DNA from: Candidatus Thermoplasmatota archaeon
GTDB taxonomy: Archaea; Thermoplasmatota; E2; UBA202; DSCA01
Length of the DNA: 46,800 nt
Direction: 5' to 3'
Assembly: GCA_034660695.1 (NCBI GenBank)
Contig: JAYEJS010000020.1
Span: forward strand, 1-46,800
Every line of letters starts with the position of its first letter. The first letter of the stretch is position 1. The notes beneath the pieces are model-generated. The model saw only the letters and a list, made by a program, of their open reading frames with translations. It was not told the DNA's origin and searched no databases. The translations under genes were made by a program, and so were the position numbers. Below are positions 25,864 through 33,903 of the stretch, in pieces.

Positions 25864-27135
25864 ATGAAATTTGAAGAGTTAGAAATGAATACAATGTTTC
25901 TCAAGAAGATAAGGGAGCATGGATTCAAAGAACTTACTTATATTCAGGAAAAGTGCATACCTGAAATATATAAGGAAAAAGATGTGGTTGGCCAGGCGGA
26001 AACCGGTTCGGGAAAAACTCTTGCTTTTGGTCTCCCCTTACTTGACGGAGTTATTTCCGGCAAGGGAATTCAGGCGCTCGTTCTTACCCCGACAAGGGAA
26101 CTTTGTGTACAGGTAACGGAAGTTTTGCAGGATTTCGGAAAACCGCTTGGCATAAAGACAACGAGCGTATACGGCGGTGTAAGCATAGAACCCCAAATAA
26201 AGAATATACGCAGATCCGATATAATCGTCGGCACTCCGGGCAGAATACTCGACCATCTCGGCAGGAATACAATAGACTTCAGCAATTTGAGATTTCTCGT
26301 GCTTGACGAAACTGATAGAATGCTTGATATGGGATTCATAGACGATGTTAACAAAATCATATCCCACACACCCAGGAAACGACAGACTCTGATGTTCAGC
26401 GCCACAATATACGAGGACGTTCACAGAGTCATGAACAGATATCTGAGAAATCCGACGATTGTGAAGACCCGCTCTCATGTAGATGCGAGCAAGTTGAAGC
26501 AGGTGTATTATGACATATTCCAGCAGAATCTCAAATTTTCCCTTCTCGTTCATCTGCTCAAAAACAGCACTCCTGGCCTTGCGATAGTTTTCTGCAGCAC
26601 GAGACAGGAATCAGATATAGTTGCAAAAAATCTCAGAAGGCAGAGCGTAAATGCTGTGGCGATACACGGGGGGATGAGCCAGAACAAAAGATTACAGTCG
26701 CTCAATTCACTGAAAAACAAAAGAACCGATGTGCTTGTTGCAACTGATGTGGCAGCCAGAGGGCTTGACATAAAGGGTGTCACCCACATATACAACTATG
26801 ATACGCCAAAGACAGCCAAGGATTATGTCCACCGTATAGGAAGGACTGCACGTGCCGGAGAGAATGGCAATGCAGTCACCCTTCTCACAAAGCGCGACCA
26901 CGACAACTTCAGGCGAATACAGAAGGAATATAAAATGGAGATAGAACGGATGGATATGCCCGATTTCAGGAGAGTTGCATTCACAAGGGATTCTGGTAGG
27001 AAGTCCGATAGGAGATTCAATAAGAGACCTGACGGAAGGTCTGATAGACGGGAGAGTCGATTCAGGGGGTATAGCAAATACCCGCCTTCCCGCAGTCATG
27101 CGTCCGTAAAACCAAGGTATCACAACCGATGGTAA
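25864..27135 (+). CDS. DEAD-box RNA helicase with basic C-terminal tail
   Basis: A 423-residue RNA helicase of superfamily 2. Motifs in order: Q motif (YIQEKCIPEI, about 21-30), motif I AETGSGKT, Ia PTRELCVQ, Ib GTPGRIL, motif II DETD in place of the usual DEAD, motif III SAT, then in the second domain IVFCSTRQ, ATDVAARGLDI and HRIGRTARAG. The last 60 residues are an Arg/Ser/Pro-rich tail (RKSDRRFNKRPDGRSDRRES) that probably binds RNA. Such proteins remodel RNA in ribosome assembly and cold adaptation. GGAGG lies 6 bases before the ATG. The Thr in motif II is unusual, but the catalytic Asp and Glu remain. Confidence 0.93.
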   Translation: MKFEELEMNTMFLKKIREHGFKELTYIQEKCIPEIYKEKDVVGQAETGSGKTLAFGLPLLDGVISGKGIQALVLTPTRELCVQVTEVLQDFGKPLGIKTTSVYGGVSIEPQIKNIRRSDIIVGTPGRILDHLGRNTIDFSNLRFLVLDETDRMLDMGFIDDVNKIISHTPRKRQTLMFSATIYEDVHRVMNRYLRNPTIVKTRSHVDASKLKQVYYDIFQQNLKFSLLVHLLKNSTPGLAIVFCSTRQESDIVAKNLRRQSVNAVAIHGGMSQNKRLQSLNSLKNKRTDVLVATDVAARGLDIKGVTHIYNYDTPKTAKDYVHRIGRTARAGENGNAVTLLTKRDHDNFRRIQKEYKMEIERMDMPDFRRVAFTRDSGRKSDRRFNKRPDGRSDRRESRFRGYSKYPPSRSHASVKPRYHNRW

Positions 27136-27229
27136 ATGCATCATCTCCTCTTCATCCATTCCGTTTTTAATCCCGGACGCATACCAGAATAAATAGAAAA
27201 AGCAAAAAATGCGGGAAGGTTAATTTTCA

Positions 27230-28117
27230 ATGAAAAAACCGTACATTGCTCTTTCCATTTCAGTCATTTCGGTTTCGTTCGCCGCAATATTCATAGTGTC
27301 AGCAAATGCCCAGCCCCTCGCCATAGCTTTCTACCGCCTGCTGTTCACAACACTGTTAATATCTCCGCTTATATTATTGAACAAAAAATACAGGAAGGAA
27401 ATAGTAACGCTTCACCGCTCACAGATAATTACCATGGTGGGGATAGGAATAATTCTCGCCGCCCACTTCGCTTTCTGGATTTCTTCTCTCGCAAAAACCT
27501 CGGTAGCAAGTTCAGTAATACTTGTGACAGCCCATCCAATTATGGTCACGCCTCTTGCATATCTTCTGTTTAAAGAAAAACCTTCTATTGTGAACACGGC
27601 TGGCATACTTTTATCCATTTCGGGGGCAATCATCCTTCTTTTGGGAAATTACGGCATTCAGTCATCAACACTTGAGGGAAATCTACTTGCAATACTCGGA
27701 GGGGCAGCCGCCGGCTTGTACATACTGGGCGGAAGAAAGATGCGAAAATCCGTCTCAACAATATGCTATGCTTTTGTGGTGTATGCCATTGCTTCCATAA
27801 CGTTGTTGATAATGTGTCTTTTGTTTGATTCTCCTGTTTACGGTGTTGGCATGAGAGACTACGTAATAATTCTATTGATGGCTCTGGTCTCTGGAATATT
27901 CGGGCATACGATGTACAATTGGTCGCTGAAATATGTACGGGCAGCATTCGCATCGGTGTCTTTGCTTGGCGAACCGCTGTGCTCTTCACTGCTTGCATTT
28001 GTCCTGCCGTGGATTGGGCAGGTGCCGACTTTTTATACAATTCTGGGTGGCTCTTTCATTCTTATCGGCATATATCTGGCGTCGAGAAATGTGGCAGGAT
28101 ATGCAGAATATATATGA
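27230..28117 (+). CDS. EamA/DMT-family transporter
   Basis: A 295-residue membrane protein with ten predicted helices arranged as two EamA repeats. The first repeat ends with LLSISGAIILLLGNYG, the second with GGSFILIGIYLASRN. The family exports or imports small metabolites such as amino acids, nucleosides or sugars; the substrate cannot be read from sequence. Typical marks include FYRLLFTTLLISPLILL, LVTAHPIMVTPLAYLLFKE and ASVSLLGEPLCSSLLAF. GGGAAGGTTAATTTTCA precedes the ATG. It is a single gene with no clear operon partner. Confidence 0.9.
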   Translation: MKKPYIALSISVISVSFAAIFIVSANAQPLAIAFYRLLFTTLLISPLILLNKKYRKEIVTLHRSQIITMVGIGIILAAHFAFWISSLAKTSVASSVILVTAHPIMVTPLAYLLFKEKPSIVNTAGILLSISGAIILLLGNYGIQSSTLEGNLLAILGGAAAGLYILGGRKMRKSVSTICYAFVVYAIASITLLIMCLLFDSPVYGVGMRDYVIILLMALVSGIFGHTMYNWSLKYVRAAFASVSLLGEPLCSSLLAFVLPWIGQVPTFYTILGGSFILIGIYLASRNVAGYAEYI

Positions 28118-28200
28118 TAGAAAGGTGTGTCATAATTTTTTCAAAATTTACGTGAGCTAAAATATTTTTTAAAGAGGATTTATAAGTCGCTGGCATATGC

Positions 28201-29133
28201 ATGAAAAACATGAGGGTTGCAATAACAGGTGCAGCAGGCTATTTTGGGCGGAGAATAATAGAGAGACTTGAAAAAAATGAGGAATGCGAGAAAATCGTTG
28301 GCATTTCAAGAAGAAAATTTGACCACTCTTTTAAAAAGCTGGATTATTATCAGATGGATGTCAGGAGCGACAAAATCGGACAGTTATTCAGTAAATATGG
28401 GATTGACACGGTCATACATCTTGCATTCGTTTTGAATCCAATTCATGATAAAAAGGAAATGCACAGCATAAATGTTGATGGAGCGAGGAATGTGCTTGAC
28501 TCGGCAATACGTGCAGGAGCAAAAAAAATTATTGTAACGAGCAGCACGATGACCTATGGGGCCTGGCCAGATAATCCAGAATTTTTAATGGAGAGCAGTC
28601 CTTTAAGAGGCCATCCAAAATACTACTACAATAAGGACAAGGTTGAGATTGAAAAATTATGCAGCACTTTTAAGAAAAAAAATCCAGACATTATTCTTAC
28701 GATATTGAGGCCGTGCCTGGTTCTTGGGCCTAACGTAAATCATTTTTATTCCCGCATTATTAATTGGCCGATCCTTCCATTGGTCGGTGGGGCTAACCCG
28801 GATATGCAGTTTATTCACGAAGACGATGTTGCAAAGGCTTATGAATTTTTTTTGATGAATGATATGGATAGCGTTTTCAACATTGTGGGGGAAGGAACAA
28901 TGAAATGGAAAGAAGTTATTGAAATGGCAGGGAAAAGAGCCGTTAAGATACCGGGCTTTATTGTCCATTCCCTGCTTAGCCTTCTATGGAATCTACGTTT
29001 AACAGAAATACCCTCTGAAATTCCGGATTTTGTAAAATACAGGTGGGTTGCATCCGGGGAGAAAGCTAAAAAAGTCGGCTTCATTCCAGACTACACATCA
29101 AAAGAGGCCCTCTATTCCTTCTTGAAAAAGTAG
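28201..29133 (+). CDS. NAD-dependent epimerase/dehydratase (extended SDR)
   Basis: A 310-residue extended short-chain dehydrogenase. The NAD motif is ITGAAGYFGRRI at about residues 8-19. The catalytic triad is represented by TSSTMTYG (Ser) and YYYNKDKVE (Tyr-x3-Lys). LRPCLVLGP and FIHEDDVAKAYEF are typical of UDP-sugar epimerase-like enzymes. The substrate is unknown; the C-terminal half (KYRWVASGEKAKKVGF) resembles nucleoside-diphosphate-sugar epimerases. A GATTTATAAG box about 25 bases upstream makes a leaderless start at 28201 or at the in-frame ATG at 28210 likely. tRNA-Pro follows. Confidence 0.85.
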   Translation: MKNMRVAITGAAGYFGRRIIERLEKNEECEKIVGISRRKFDHSFKKLDYYQMDVRSDKIGQLFSKYGIDTVIHLAFVLNPIHDKKEMHSINVDGARNVLDSAIRAGAKKIIVTSSTMTYGAWPDNPEFLMESSPLRGHPKYYYNKDKVEIEKLCSTFKKKNPDIILTILRPCLVLGPNVNHFYSRIINWPILPLVGGANPDMQFIHEDDVAKAYEFFLMNDMDSVFNIVGEGTMKWKEVIEMAGKRAVKIPGFIVHSLLSLLWNLRLTEIPSEIPDFVKYRWVASGEKAKKVGFIPDYTSKEALYSFLKK

Positions 29134-29171
29134 AAAAACTTTTTACCTCTTTCAAGTTACGATACTTTCCT

Positions 29172-29244
29172 GGGCCCGTGGGGTAGCTTGGTATCCTTCC
29201 AGCTTGGGGTGCTGGTAACCCGAGTTCAAATCTCGGCGGGCCCA
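29172..29244 (+). tRNA. tRNA-Pro (GGG)
   Basis: Acceptor GGGCCCG (29172-29178) pairs with CGGGCCC (29237-29243), with discriminator A. The anticodon stem CCAGC/GCTGG encloses TTGGGGT with anticodon GGG at 29206-29208. The T arm CCGAG-TTCAAAT-CTCGG is regular. The D arm is weak (GGG with CCT by one wobble), as in other proline tRNAs. There is no intron and no encoded CCA. Length 73. Confidence 0.95.
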
Positions 29245-29249
29245 TTCCC

Positions 29250-29426
29250 TCATTTTTCGGTGGTCATGTACGGAATTCCATTTTTTATTTTATATTCGGC
29301 TTTACATTTTGTGCATGTAAGCAGTCCTTCCATGACATCATCATCTCTCTTTTTCTCTATTTTCAGCTCTAATTCTTCACGGCATGACGGGCAGCACATC
29401 AGCTTCATGAATTTCTCTCTCATCAT
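29250..29426 (-). CDS. Trm112-like zinc-ribbon methyltransferase activator, 58 aa
   Basis: A small gene on the minus strand that ends 6 bases beyond the tRNA. The product begins MMREKFMKLMCCPSC, continues REELELKIEKK, then LLTCTKCKAEYKIKNGIPYM. The two cysteine pairs (C-P-S-C and C-T-K-C) and the ending AEYKIKNGIPYM match Trm112/YcaR-family zinc ribbons. In archaea and eukaryotes such proteins bind and activate methyltransferases for tRNA, rRNA and release factors. The partner enzyme cannot be told from this window. Two adjacent ATG codons (29426 and 29423) could start it. It diverges from truA with 40 bases between. Confidence 0.82.
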   Translation of the reverse strand: MMREKFMKLMCCPSCREELELKIEKKRDDDVMEGLLTCTKCKAEYKIKNGIPYMTTEK

Positions 29427-29466
29427 TATGTCATAAACAAATTAAATAAAAAGGTGATTATCATAC

Positions 29467-30261
29467 ATGCGTCTTGCACTGAAAATTGCCTATGACGGGA
29501 CGATGTACCATGGGTACGCCCGCCAGCCTGGTGCCATTACAATTGAAGGAGAAATCATGAAAAAATTGCTCGCCATGGGGGCGATTGAGAATGAAAGGGA
29601 TGCACATTTTCAGGTTGCATCGAGGACTGATAAAGGGGTGAGTGCTGCGGGAAATATAATCGCTTTTAATACAGATATGGAAGCTGGATCTGTGGCAAAC
29701 GCTCTCGCCCATTCCGTGAAAGGCATATGGGTGGCGGGTTTTACGGAGATGCCATATAATTTCAACCCACGTTACGTCAGAAGTAAAACATACAGATACT
29801 ACCTATATAACGACAATTTCAATATCGATGCCATAAGGAATGCGGTAGAGCTATTTGTCGGAGAACACGATTTTACAAATTTTGCTAAACTGGATGGGAG
29901 AAATCCTGTAAGAAGGATTGACAGGGCAAAAGTTTCGGTAGGAAAAATACTGAAAATAGATTTTGAAGGAAAAAGTTTCTTGTGGAATCAAATCAGGCGT
30001 ATGGTTGCCGCAGTGGAAAAAGCAGGAAAGGAAGAAATCTCTGTGAAGGATATTGAGGCCGTTTTAGAAAGAAAATGCAAAAAAAATTTCGGTGTTGCAC
30101 CGCCAGAAAATTTGCTACTGGTGAAAATAGAGTATTCAAAAAAATTAGATTTTTGCCACGCCAGTAAAACGAAACCGTTCATATCAGACGTATTGAAAAG
30201 ATGCGAGATAAACACGAAAATATTCGAAGACATCGAAAGATTTTTTTCCCTACCGAAATGA
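29467..30261 (+). CDS. truA: tRNA pseudouridine(38-40) synthase TruA
   Basis: A 264-residue pseudouridine synthase that converts U38-U40 in the anticodon stem-loop of tRNAs. The start has AYDGTMYHGYARQPG; the catalytic aspartate is Asp55 in ASRTDKGVSA. FNPRYVRSKTYRYYLY and FLWNQIRRMVAAVEK are also typical. The length fits archaeal members (about 260-270). GGTGATT lies just upstream of the ATG. Its neighbours include a tRNA gene and the divergent Trm112-like gene, a small RNA-modification cluster. Confidence 0.93.
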   Translation: MRLALKIAYDGTMYHGYARQPGAITIEGEIMKKLLAMGAIENERDAHFQVASRTDKGVSAAGNIIAFNTDMEAGSVANALAHSVKGIWVAGFTEMPYNFNPRYVRSKTYRYYLYNDNFNIDAIRNAVELFVGEHDFTNFAKLDGRNPVRRIDRAKVSVGKILKIDFEGKSFLWNQIRRMVAAVEKAGKEEISVKDIEAVLERKCKKNFGVAPPENLLLVKIEYSKKLDFCHASKTKPFISDVLKRCEINTKIFEDIERFFSLPK

Positions 30262-30303
30262 ATATATATACAATTCCCATTATATCATTCAGGTGATTGT
30301 ATA

Positions 30304-31011
30304 ATGAAGATAAATGCGATTAAGTTTTGTCTGGTTTTGGGGATGGCAGCACTTTTAATTGTACCGGGAATAATGGTTATGCCAGCAACTTCCAGCAACT
30401 CGCCAAAAGTGGTGCCTGTCAATTGTTCTGTTGTAAAACAAAATAAAGTTTCTGCTGTTGCAGAAACATACATAACTGTAGGGGAGGCAAAAGAATTAAC
30501 CAAGAAATGCAATGAAGCGGCTGGAGCCTTTGAGGTGATTTATAACTCAAATTCTTCCAATACTGAAAAAGACCGTGCATTGGAGATTATAGGGAATACC
30601 ATTCAGACGATGAAAGAATTGGGAATTCTGCCAGAAAATTATTCTGCAGAGTTGATAACCAATATGCTATTCTGGCCTTTCGGGCCGTCGCACGGCATTG
30701 ATATATTCACGCCTGTAATCAGTGTAGGTCAGGGTTTCTCATGGATTCCTCTTTATCCCGGAGAGGCTTTCCTGGGCATTATGCTGAGGCCAATATTTGT
30801 TCTGTACCCTCTAATTGGTTACACTGCATCCCTTGGCGTTAATCTTCTGCCCCCGAGGATAGAGTACTGGGATTTGGTCGGCCCTCAGGTCTTTATGGCG
30901 TGGGGTTTTGCCGGCATATACATTAATTTCGGCAAGATAGGCCTTGGCGTACCAAATACGAACTTCATGCTTGGTTACTCTATTGCTACGGCAGGAATAA
31001 GCCTTCTCTAA
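30304..31011 (+). CDS. Exported protein of unknown function
   Basis: A 235-residue protein. The signal peptide is clear (INAIKFCLVLGMAALLIVPGIMVMPATS). A helical stretch at about 58-120 (TVGEAKELTKKCNEAAGAFE) is followed by a hydrophobic, Gly/Pro-rich domain (WPFGPSHGIDIFTPVISVGQ; YPLIGYTASLGVNLLPPRIE) that reads as beta-strands and ends with ATAGISLL. I do not recognise the family. An AATATATATAC box and an AGGTGATTGTATA ribosome binding region precede the ATG. The next gene has its own promoter. Confidence 0.65.
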   Translation: MKINAIKFCLVLGMAALLIVPGIMVMPATSSNSPKVVPVNCSVVKQNKVSAVAETYITVGEAKELTKKCNEAAGAFEVIYNSNSSNTEKDRALEIIGNTIQTMKELGILPENYSAELITNMLFWPFGPSHGIDIFTPVISVGQGFSWIPLYPGEAFLGIMLRPIFVLYPLIGYTASLGVNLLPPRIEYWDLVGPQVFMAWGFAGIYINFGKIGLGVPNTNFMLGYSIATAGISLL

Positions 31012-31085
31012 GGCTGCTTTTTCCTTTTTATAATTTTTATTTTTCGATGCTAAACTTTATTAAGGGCATTTGCATTTGGAATTTA

Positions 31086-32000
31086 ATGGGTGGACAGCTT
31101 AGAGCATGGTTGCAATTAGTTAGACCTTTTACTCTTATAGCGCCGTTTATAGCAGTATTTTTCGGGGTCATCATTCAGCTGTCAGTATATAGGGATACGG
31201 CAATATTCCTGCCAAATTTGCCGACAATAATTTTTGCATCTCTTGCTCTGTCTGCAGCTCAGGCTGTGGGACAGATTTTGAATCAGGTAGAAGATGTCGA
31301 AATAGACATACTAAATAATAAGGATTATCGTCCGATACCAAGCGGAAAAATAAGTGTTGGGCAGGCAGAAATAGTTACATGGACATTGGCAATATTTTCA
31401 ATATTGGTTGGCTTTGCAATAACTGTTTATTATGGAATATTTATAATGATTTTCATTTTATTTGGCATACTGTACAATCTTGAGCCGTTCAGGATTAAAA
31501 AGCGTCTCTGGATGAACACAGCATCACTTGCCGTATCTCGCGGCCTTCTCCCTTTGCCTGCAGCATGGAGCATATTTGGCAATCCTGCTGATGCGGCTCC
31601 ATGGCTTCTCGGGAGTATAATGGCCGTCTGGGTGCTGGCATGGCAGAACACAAAGGATCTGGATGATATTGAGGGCGATAAAAGTTGTGGGGTGATGACT
31701 CCTGTGGTGTATCATAAGCGGAAAACATTGACATTCATAGTGGGCATTTTATCATTCATTACATTCATTCTACTTGCCTTTTATATATCGTCGGGTTGGC
31801 TTCCATCCAATATGGTAACTTTGTTTATTCTGTCAATACCAACTGCATGGATGTTCTATAAAATGGTTAAAAATAACATATCTGCAATATCACTGGAAAA
31901 TAACGAACTATGGGCATCTTTTTATCTTACTTTGGCGGGTTTTTACATAGTTACGGCTGCAGCCTATCTTATAGGGCCGTATCTAACCCTCTTTTCCTAA
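31086..32000 (+). CDS. UbiA-family prenyltransferase
   Basis: A 304-residue integral membrane prenyltransferase with about eight or nine helices. The two Asp-rich, Mg-binding motifs are NQVEDVEID (Asn66, Asp70, Asp74) and NTKDLDDIEGD in the second half. DYRPIPSGKIS after the first motif is characteristic. In archaea this family includes digeranylgeranylglyceryl phosphate synthase, which joins the second isoprenoid chain to lipid glycerol, and quinone or heme O prenyltransferases; the exact member is not decided here. The frame extends upstream to an ATG at 31047, but a TTTTTATAATTTTT box near 31023 puts transcription start after that, so the ATG at 31086 is chosen. Confidence 0.85.
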   Translation: MGGQLRAWLQLVRPFTLIAPFIAVFFGVIIQLSVYRDTAIFLPNLPTIIFASLALSAAQAVGQILNQVEDVEIDILNNKDYRPIPSGKISVGQAEIVTWTLAIFSILVGFAITVYYGIFIMIFILFGILYNLEPFRIKKRLWMNTASLAVSRGLLPLPAAWSIFGNPADAAPWLLGSIMAVWVLAWQNTKDLDDIEGDKSCGVMTPVVYHKRKTLTFIVGILSFITFILLAFYISSGWLPSNMVTLFILSIPTAWMFYKMVKNNISAISLENNELWASFYLTLAGFYIVTAAAYLIGPYLTLFS

Positions 32001-33574
32001 TCCAGATTTTTGCCCATATAGATTCCATCGTTTTGATATCCTAAACTTCTATAATACTCCCTGACGCCTATGCCGCTTAAAACCAGAATTTTTTCTTTTC
32101 CCGCCTTTCTTGAAATTTCTTCTGTCTCGTTTACCAACTTCCTTCCATACCCCCTATGCTGCCATTCTTTTCCCGCCTTTTTCCCTATCGGAACAAGGGG
32201 CCCACTCACTTTTAATTCTCTTATTATGGCATCCTTTCTGTTAATCTCATGGCGATGTGGCATGGAAGGAAATCGCAACCTGCAGTATCCAATTATCAAA
32301 TCATTCTCTCTGTTTTCAACTGAGAGAAATATTTCTTTTCCTCCGCCCGCCTTATAATTTCTCCTTACAATTTCAACCTCTTTTATATTTATGTTGTTTT
32401 TATACTGCCTATGCCCGACTTCCCTGCATCTTATGCATCCGCATTTCAGTCCCTTATTATCCATGTTTTCAAGAACGAGCTGGCGTAAATTGCTTTTCTT
32501 AATTCCTGCATCAATTAAGTTTGCCGGTATGTCTCTCTCCACACGCTGTATTCTCACCCATTCAGGCACGTATCTTTTCATTTCAGAAATTAGTTCGATA
32601 GCTTCATCTGTATCCAGCGGCTCGTATTCTCCATTTTTCCATTTTTCGTATAAATCCGAAGGCTTTACCACGAGAGTTGGATAAATTTTGAGCATATCGG
32701 GCCTGAATTTTTCATCTCTGAACATCCTCTTGAAAGATTCGTTGTCCATATCCCTATCGCTTCCCGGCAGTCCGGGCATTACGTGATAACATACTTTCAA
32801 CCCCGAATCCCTGGATATCCTTGTGGCATACGCTATATCTGAGACAGTATGTCCTCTCCTCATTTTGTATAATACTTTGTCGTTCAAAATCTGGGCACCC
32901 AGTTCAATCCTCGTTGCACCCATATCCAAAATTCTGTCCACGTGATGCAATCTGCACCAGTCGGGCCTTGTTTCCACTGTCATACCTACGCATCTATGCT
33001 TTGTTTTCTCGTTCAAAACTTTTGCTTCTTCCAGCGTTGTCGCTCTTTTTCCATTCATAGCATCATAGCAATTCTTCACAAACCATTTCTGGTACCAAAA
33101 ATCTCGGGCTGTAAAAGTTCCGCCCATTATTATCAGTTCGATTTTATCTGTCGGATGCCCCACAATTTCCAGTTGCCTTATTCTATTTGCAGTCTGTTCA
33201 AAAGGGTCATAGCCATGCATGATCGCCCTCTGCGCTGCTGGCTCCCGGCCCGTATAACTCTGCGCGGAGAAGGGGGGTCCTCCAGGGCATGGAATGCATC
33301 TTCCGTGAGGGCATGCATGTGGTGACGTCATTACAGCAACGACTGCCACCCCAGACAGTGTTCTGACGGGCTTTTTTTGTAATATTGTTTCCACCTCATA
33401 TTTTTGACCATCTGGAATATGCATAAGAATGTCTGCATTTGTAGGCATTTTAATGAGGCCGTGCTTCTTGCAAAATCTTTTTTTGAATTTTTCTAAAGAT
33501 TGTCTGTTATTTATCTCTCCTTTCTTTGTGGCTCGTAATATTTCCTCTGCCATTGAGCGATTATATTCTTTCAT
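31997..33574 (-). CDS. elp3: Elp3: radical SAM / GNAT tRNA uridine-34 modification enzyme
   Basis: A 525-residue protein that by itself makes 5-carboxymethyluridine at the wobble position in archaea. The radical-SAM cluster ligands are Cys88, Cys93 and Cys96 in SPHACPHGRCIPCPGG. Nearby are FTARDFWYQKWF and VGMTVETRPDWC, standard Elp3 blocks. A zinc-binding CGCIRC segment follows at about 370, and the C-terminal acetyltransferase (GNAT) domain shows GKEWQHRGYGRKLVNETEEI and LSGIGVREYYRSLGY. Its ATG directly follows the stop of the small upstream gene (TAAATG), so the two are coupled. It converges with the prenyltransferase gene, with a 4-base overlap of their ends. Confidence 0.95.
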   Translation of the reverse strand: MKEYNRSMAEEILRATKKGEINNRQSLEKFKKRFCKKHGLIKMPTNADILMHIPDGQKYEVETILQKKPVRTLSGVAVVAVMTSPHACPHGRCIPCPGGPPFSAQSYTGREPAAQRAIMHGYDPFEQTANRIRQLEIVGHPTDKIELIIMGGTFTARDFWYQKWFVKNCYDAMNGKRATTLEEAKVLNEKTKHRCVGMTVETRPDWCRLHHVDRILDMGATRIELGAQILNDKVLYKMRRGHTVSDIAYATRISRDSGLKVCYHVMPGLPGSDRDMDNESFKRMFRDEKFRPDMLKIYPTLVVKPSDLYEKWKNGEYEPLDTDEAIELISEMKRYVPEWVRIQRVERDIPANLIDAGIKKSNLRQLVLENMDNKGLKCGCIRCREVGHRQYKNNINIKEVEIVRRNYKAGGGKEIFLSVENRENDLIIGYCRLRFPSMPHRHEINRKDAIIRELKVSGPLVPIGKKAGKEWQHRGYGRKLVNETEEISRKAGKEKILVLSGIGVREYYRSLGYQNDGIYMGKNLD

Positions 33575-33865
33575 TTACGTGTATGCTATACCATTCCCGC
33601 CATCCACATTTTCATCATCTGGATAGTATTCGATGACGTCATCCTTATCAACAAACGTTTCCTTCAATCGTGTTATGCATTTCTTAAATTCGCTATCCCG
33701 GATGTCCATCTCTTCATAAATTTTACTTACAAGTTTTACTAAATCGGCAAATATCGGGACTAACGATTCCTGAAATTCATAAATCTCTTCGAGCATGGCT
33801 TCATTATACCTAAGCTCGTCCTCTAGCTCCTTAATTTTGCGGGAAATATCTTTATTTGTCTTCAT
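33575..33865 (-). CDS. Small helical protein coupled to elp3
   Basis: A 96-residue protein of charged helices (ISRKIKELEDELRYNEAMLE) with an acidic end (YYPDDENVDGGNGIAYT). No family is recognised. Its stop TAA is followed at once by the elp3 ATG, so it is translated with elp3 and might be a helper of that enzyme; this is context only. The start is the ATG at 33865, preceded by AAGAGATGATATT. The frame has no internal problem. Confidence 0.6.
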   Translation of the reverse strand: MKTNKDISRKIKELEDELRYNEAMLEEIYEFQESLVPIFADLVKLVSKIYEEMDIRDSEFKKCITRLKETFVDKDDVIEYYPDDENVDGGNGIAYT

Positions 33866-33903
33866 AATATCATCTCTTGGAATTGTGAAAATAGGGGTAA
33901 TTA

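Noticed and set aside
26038-26553. Minus-strand 171-codon frame within the helicase gene
   Set aside because: It is antisense to conserved helicase motifs and has no recognisable product.
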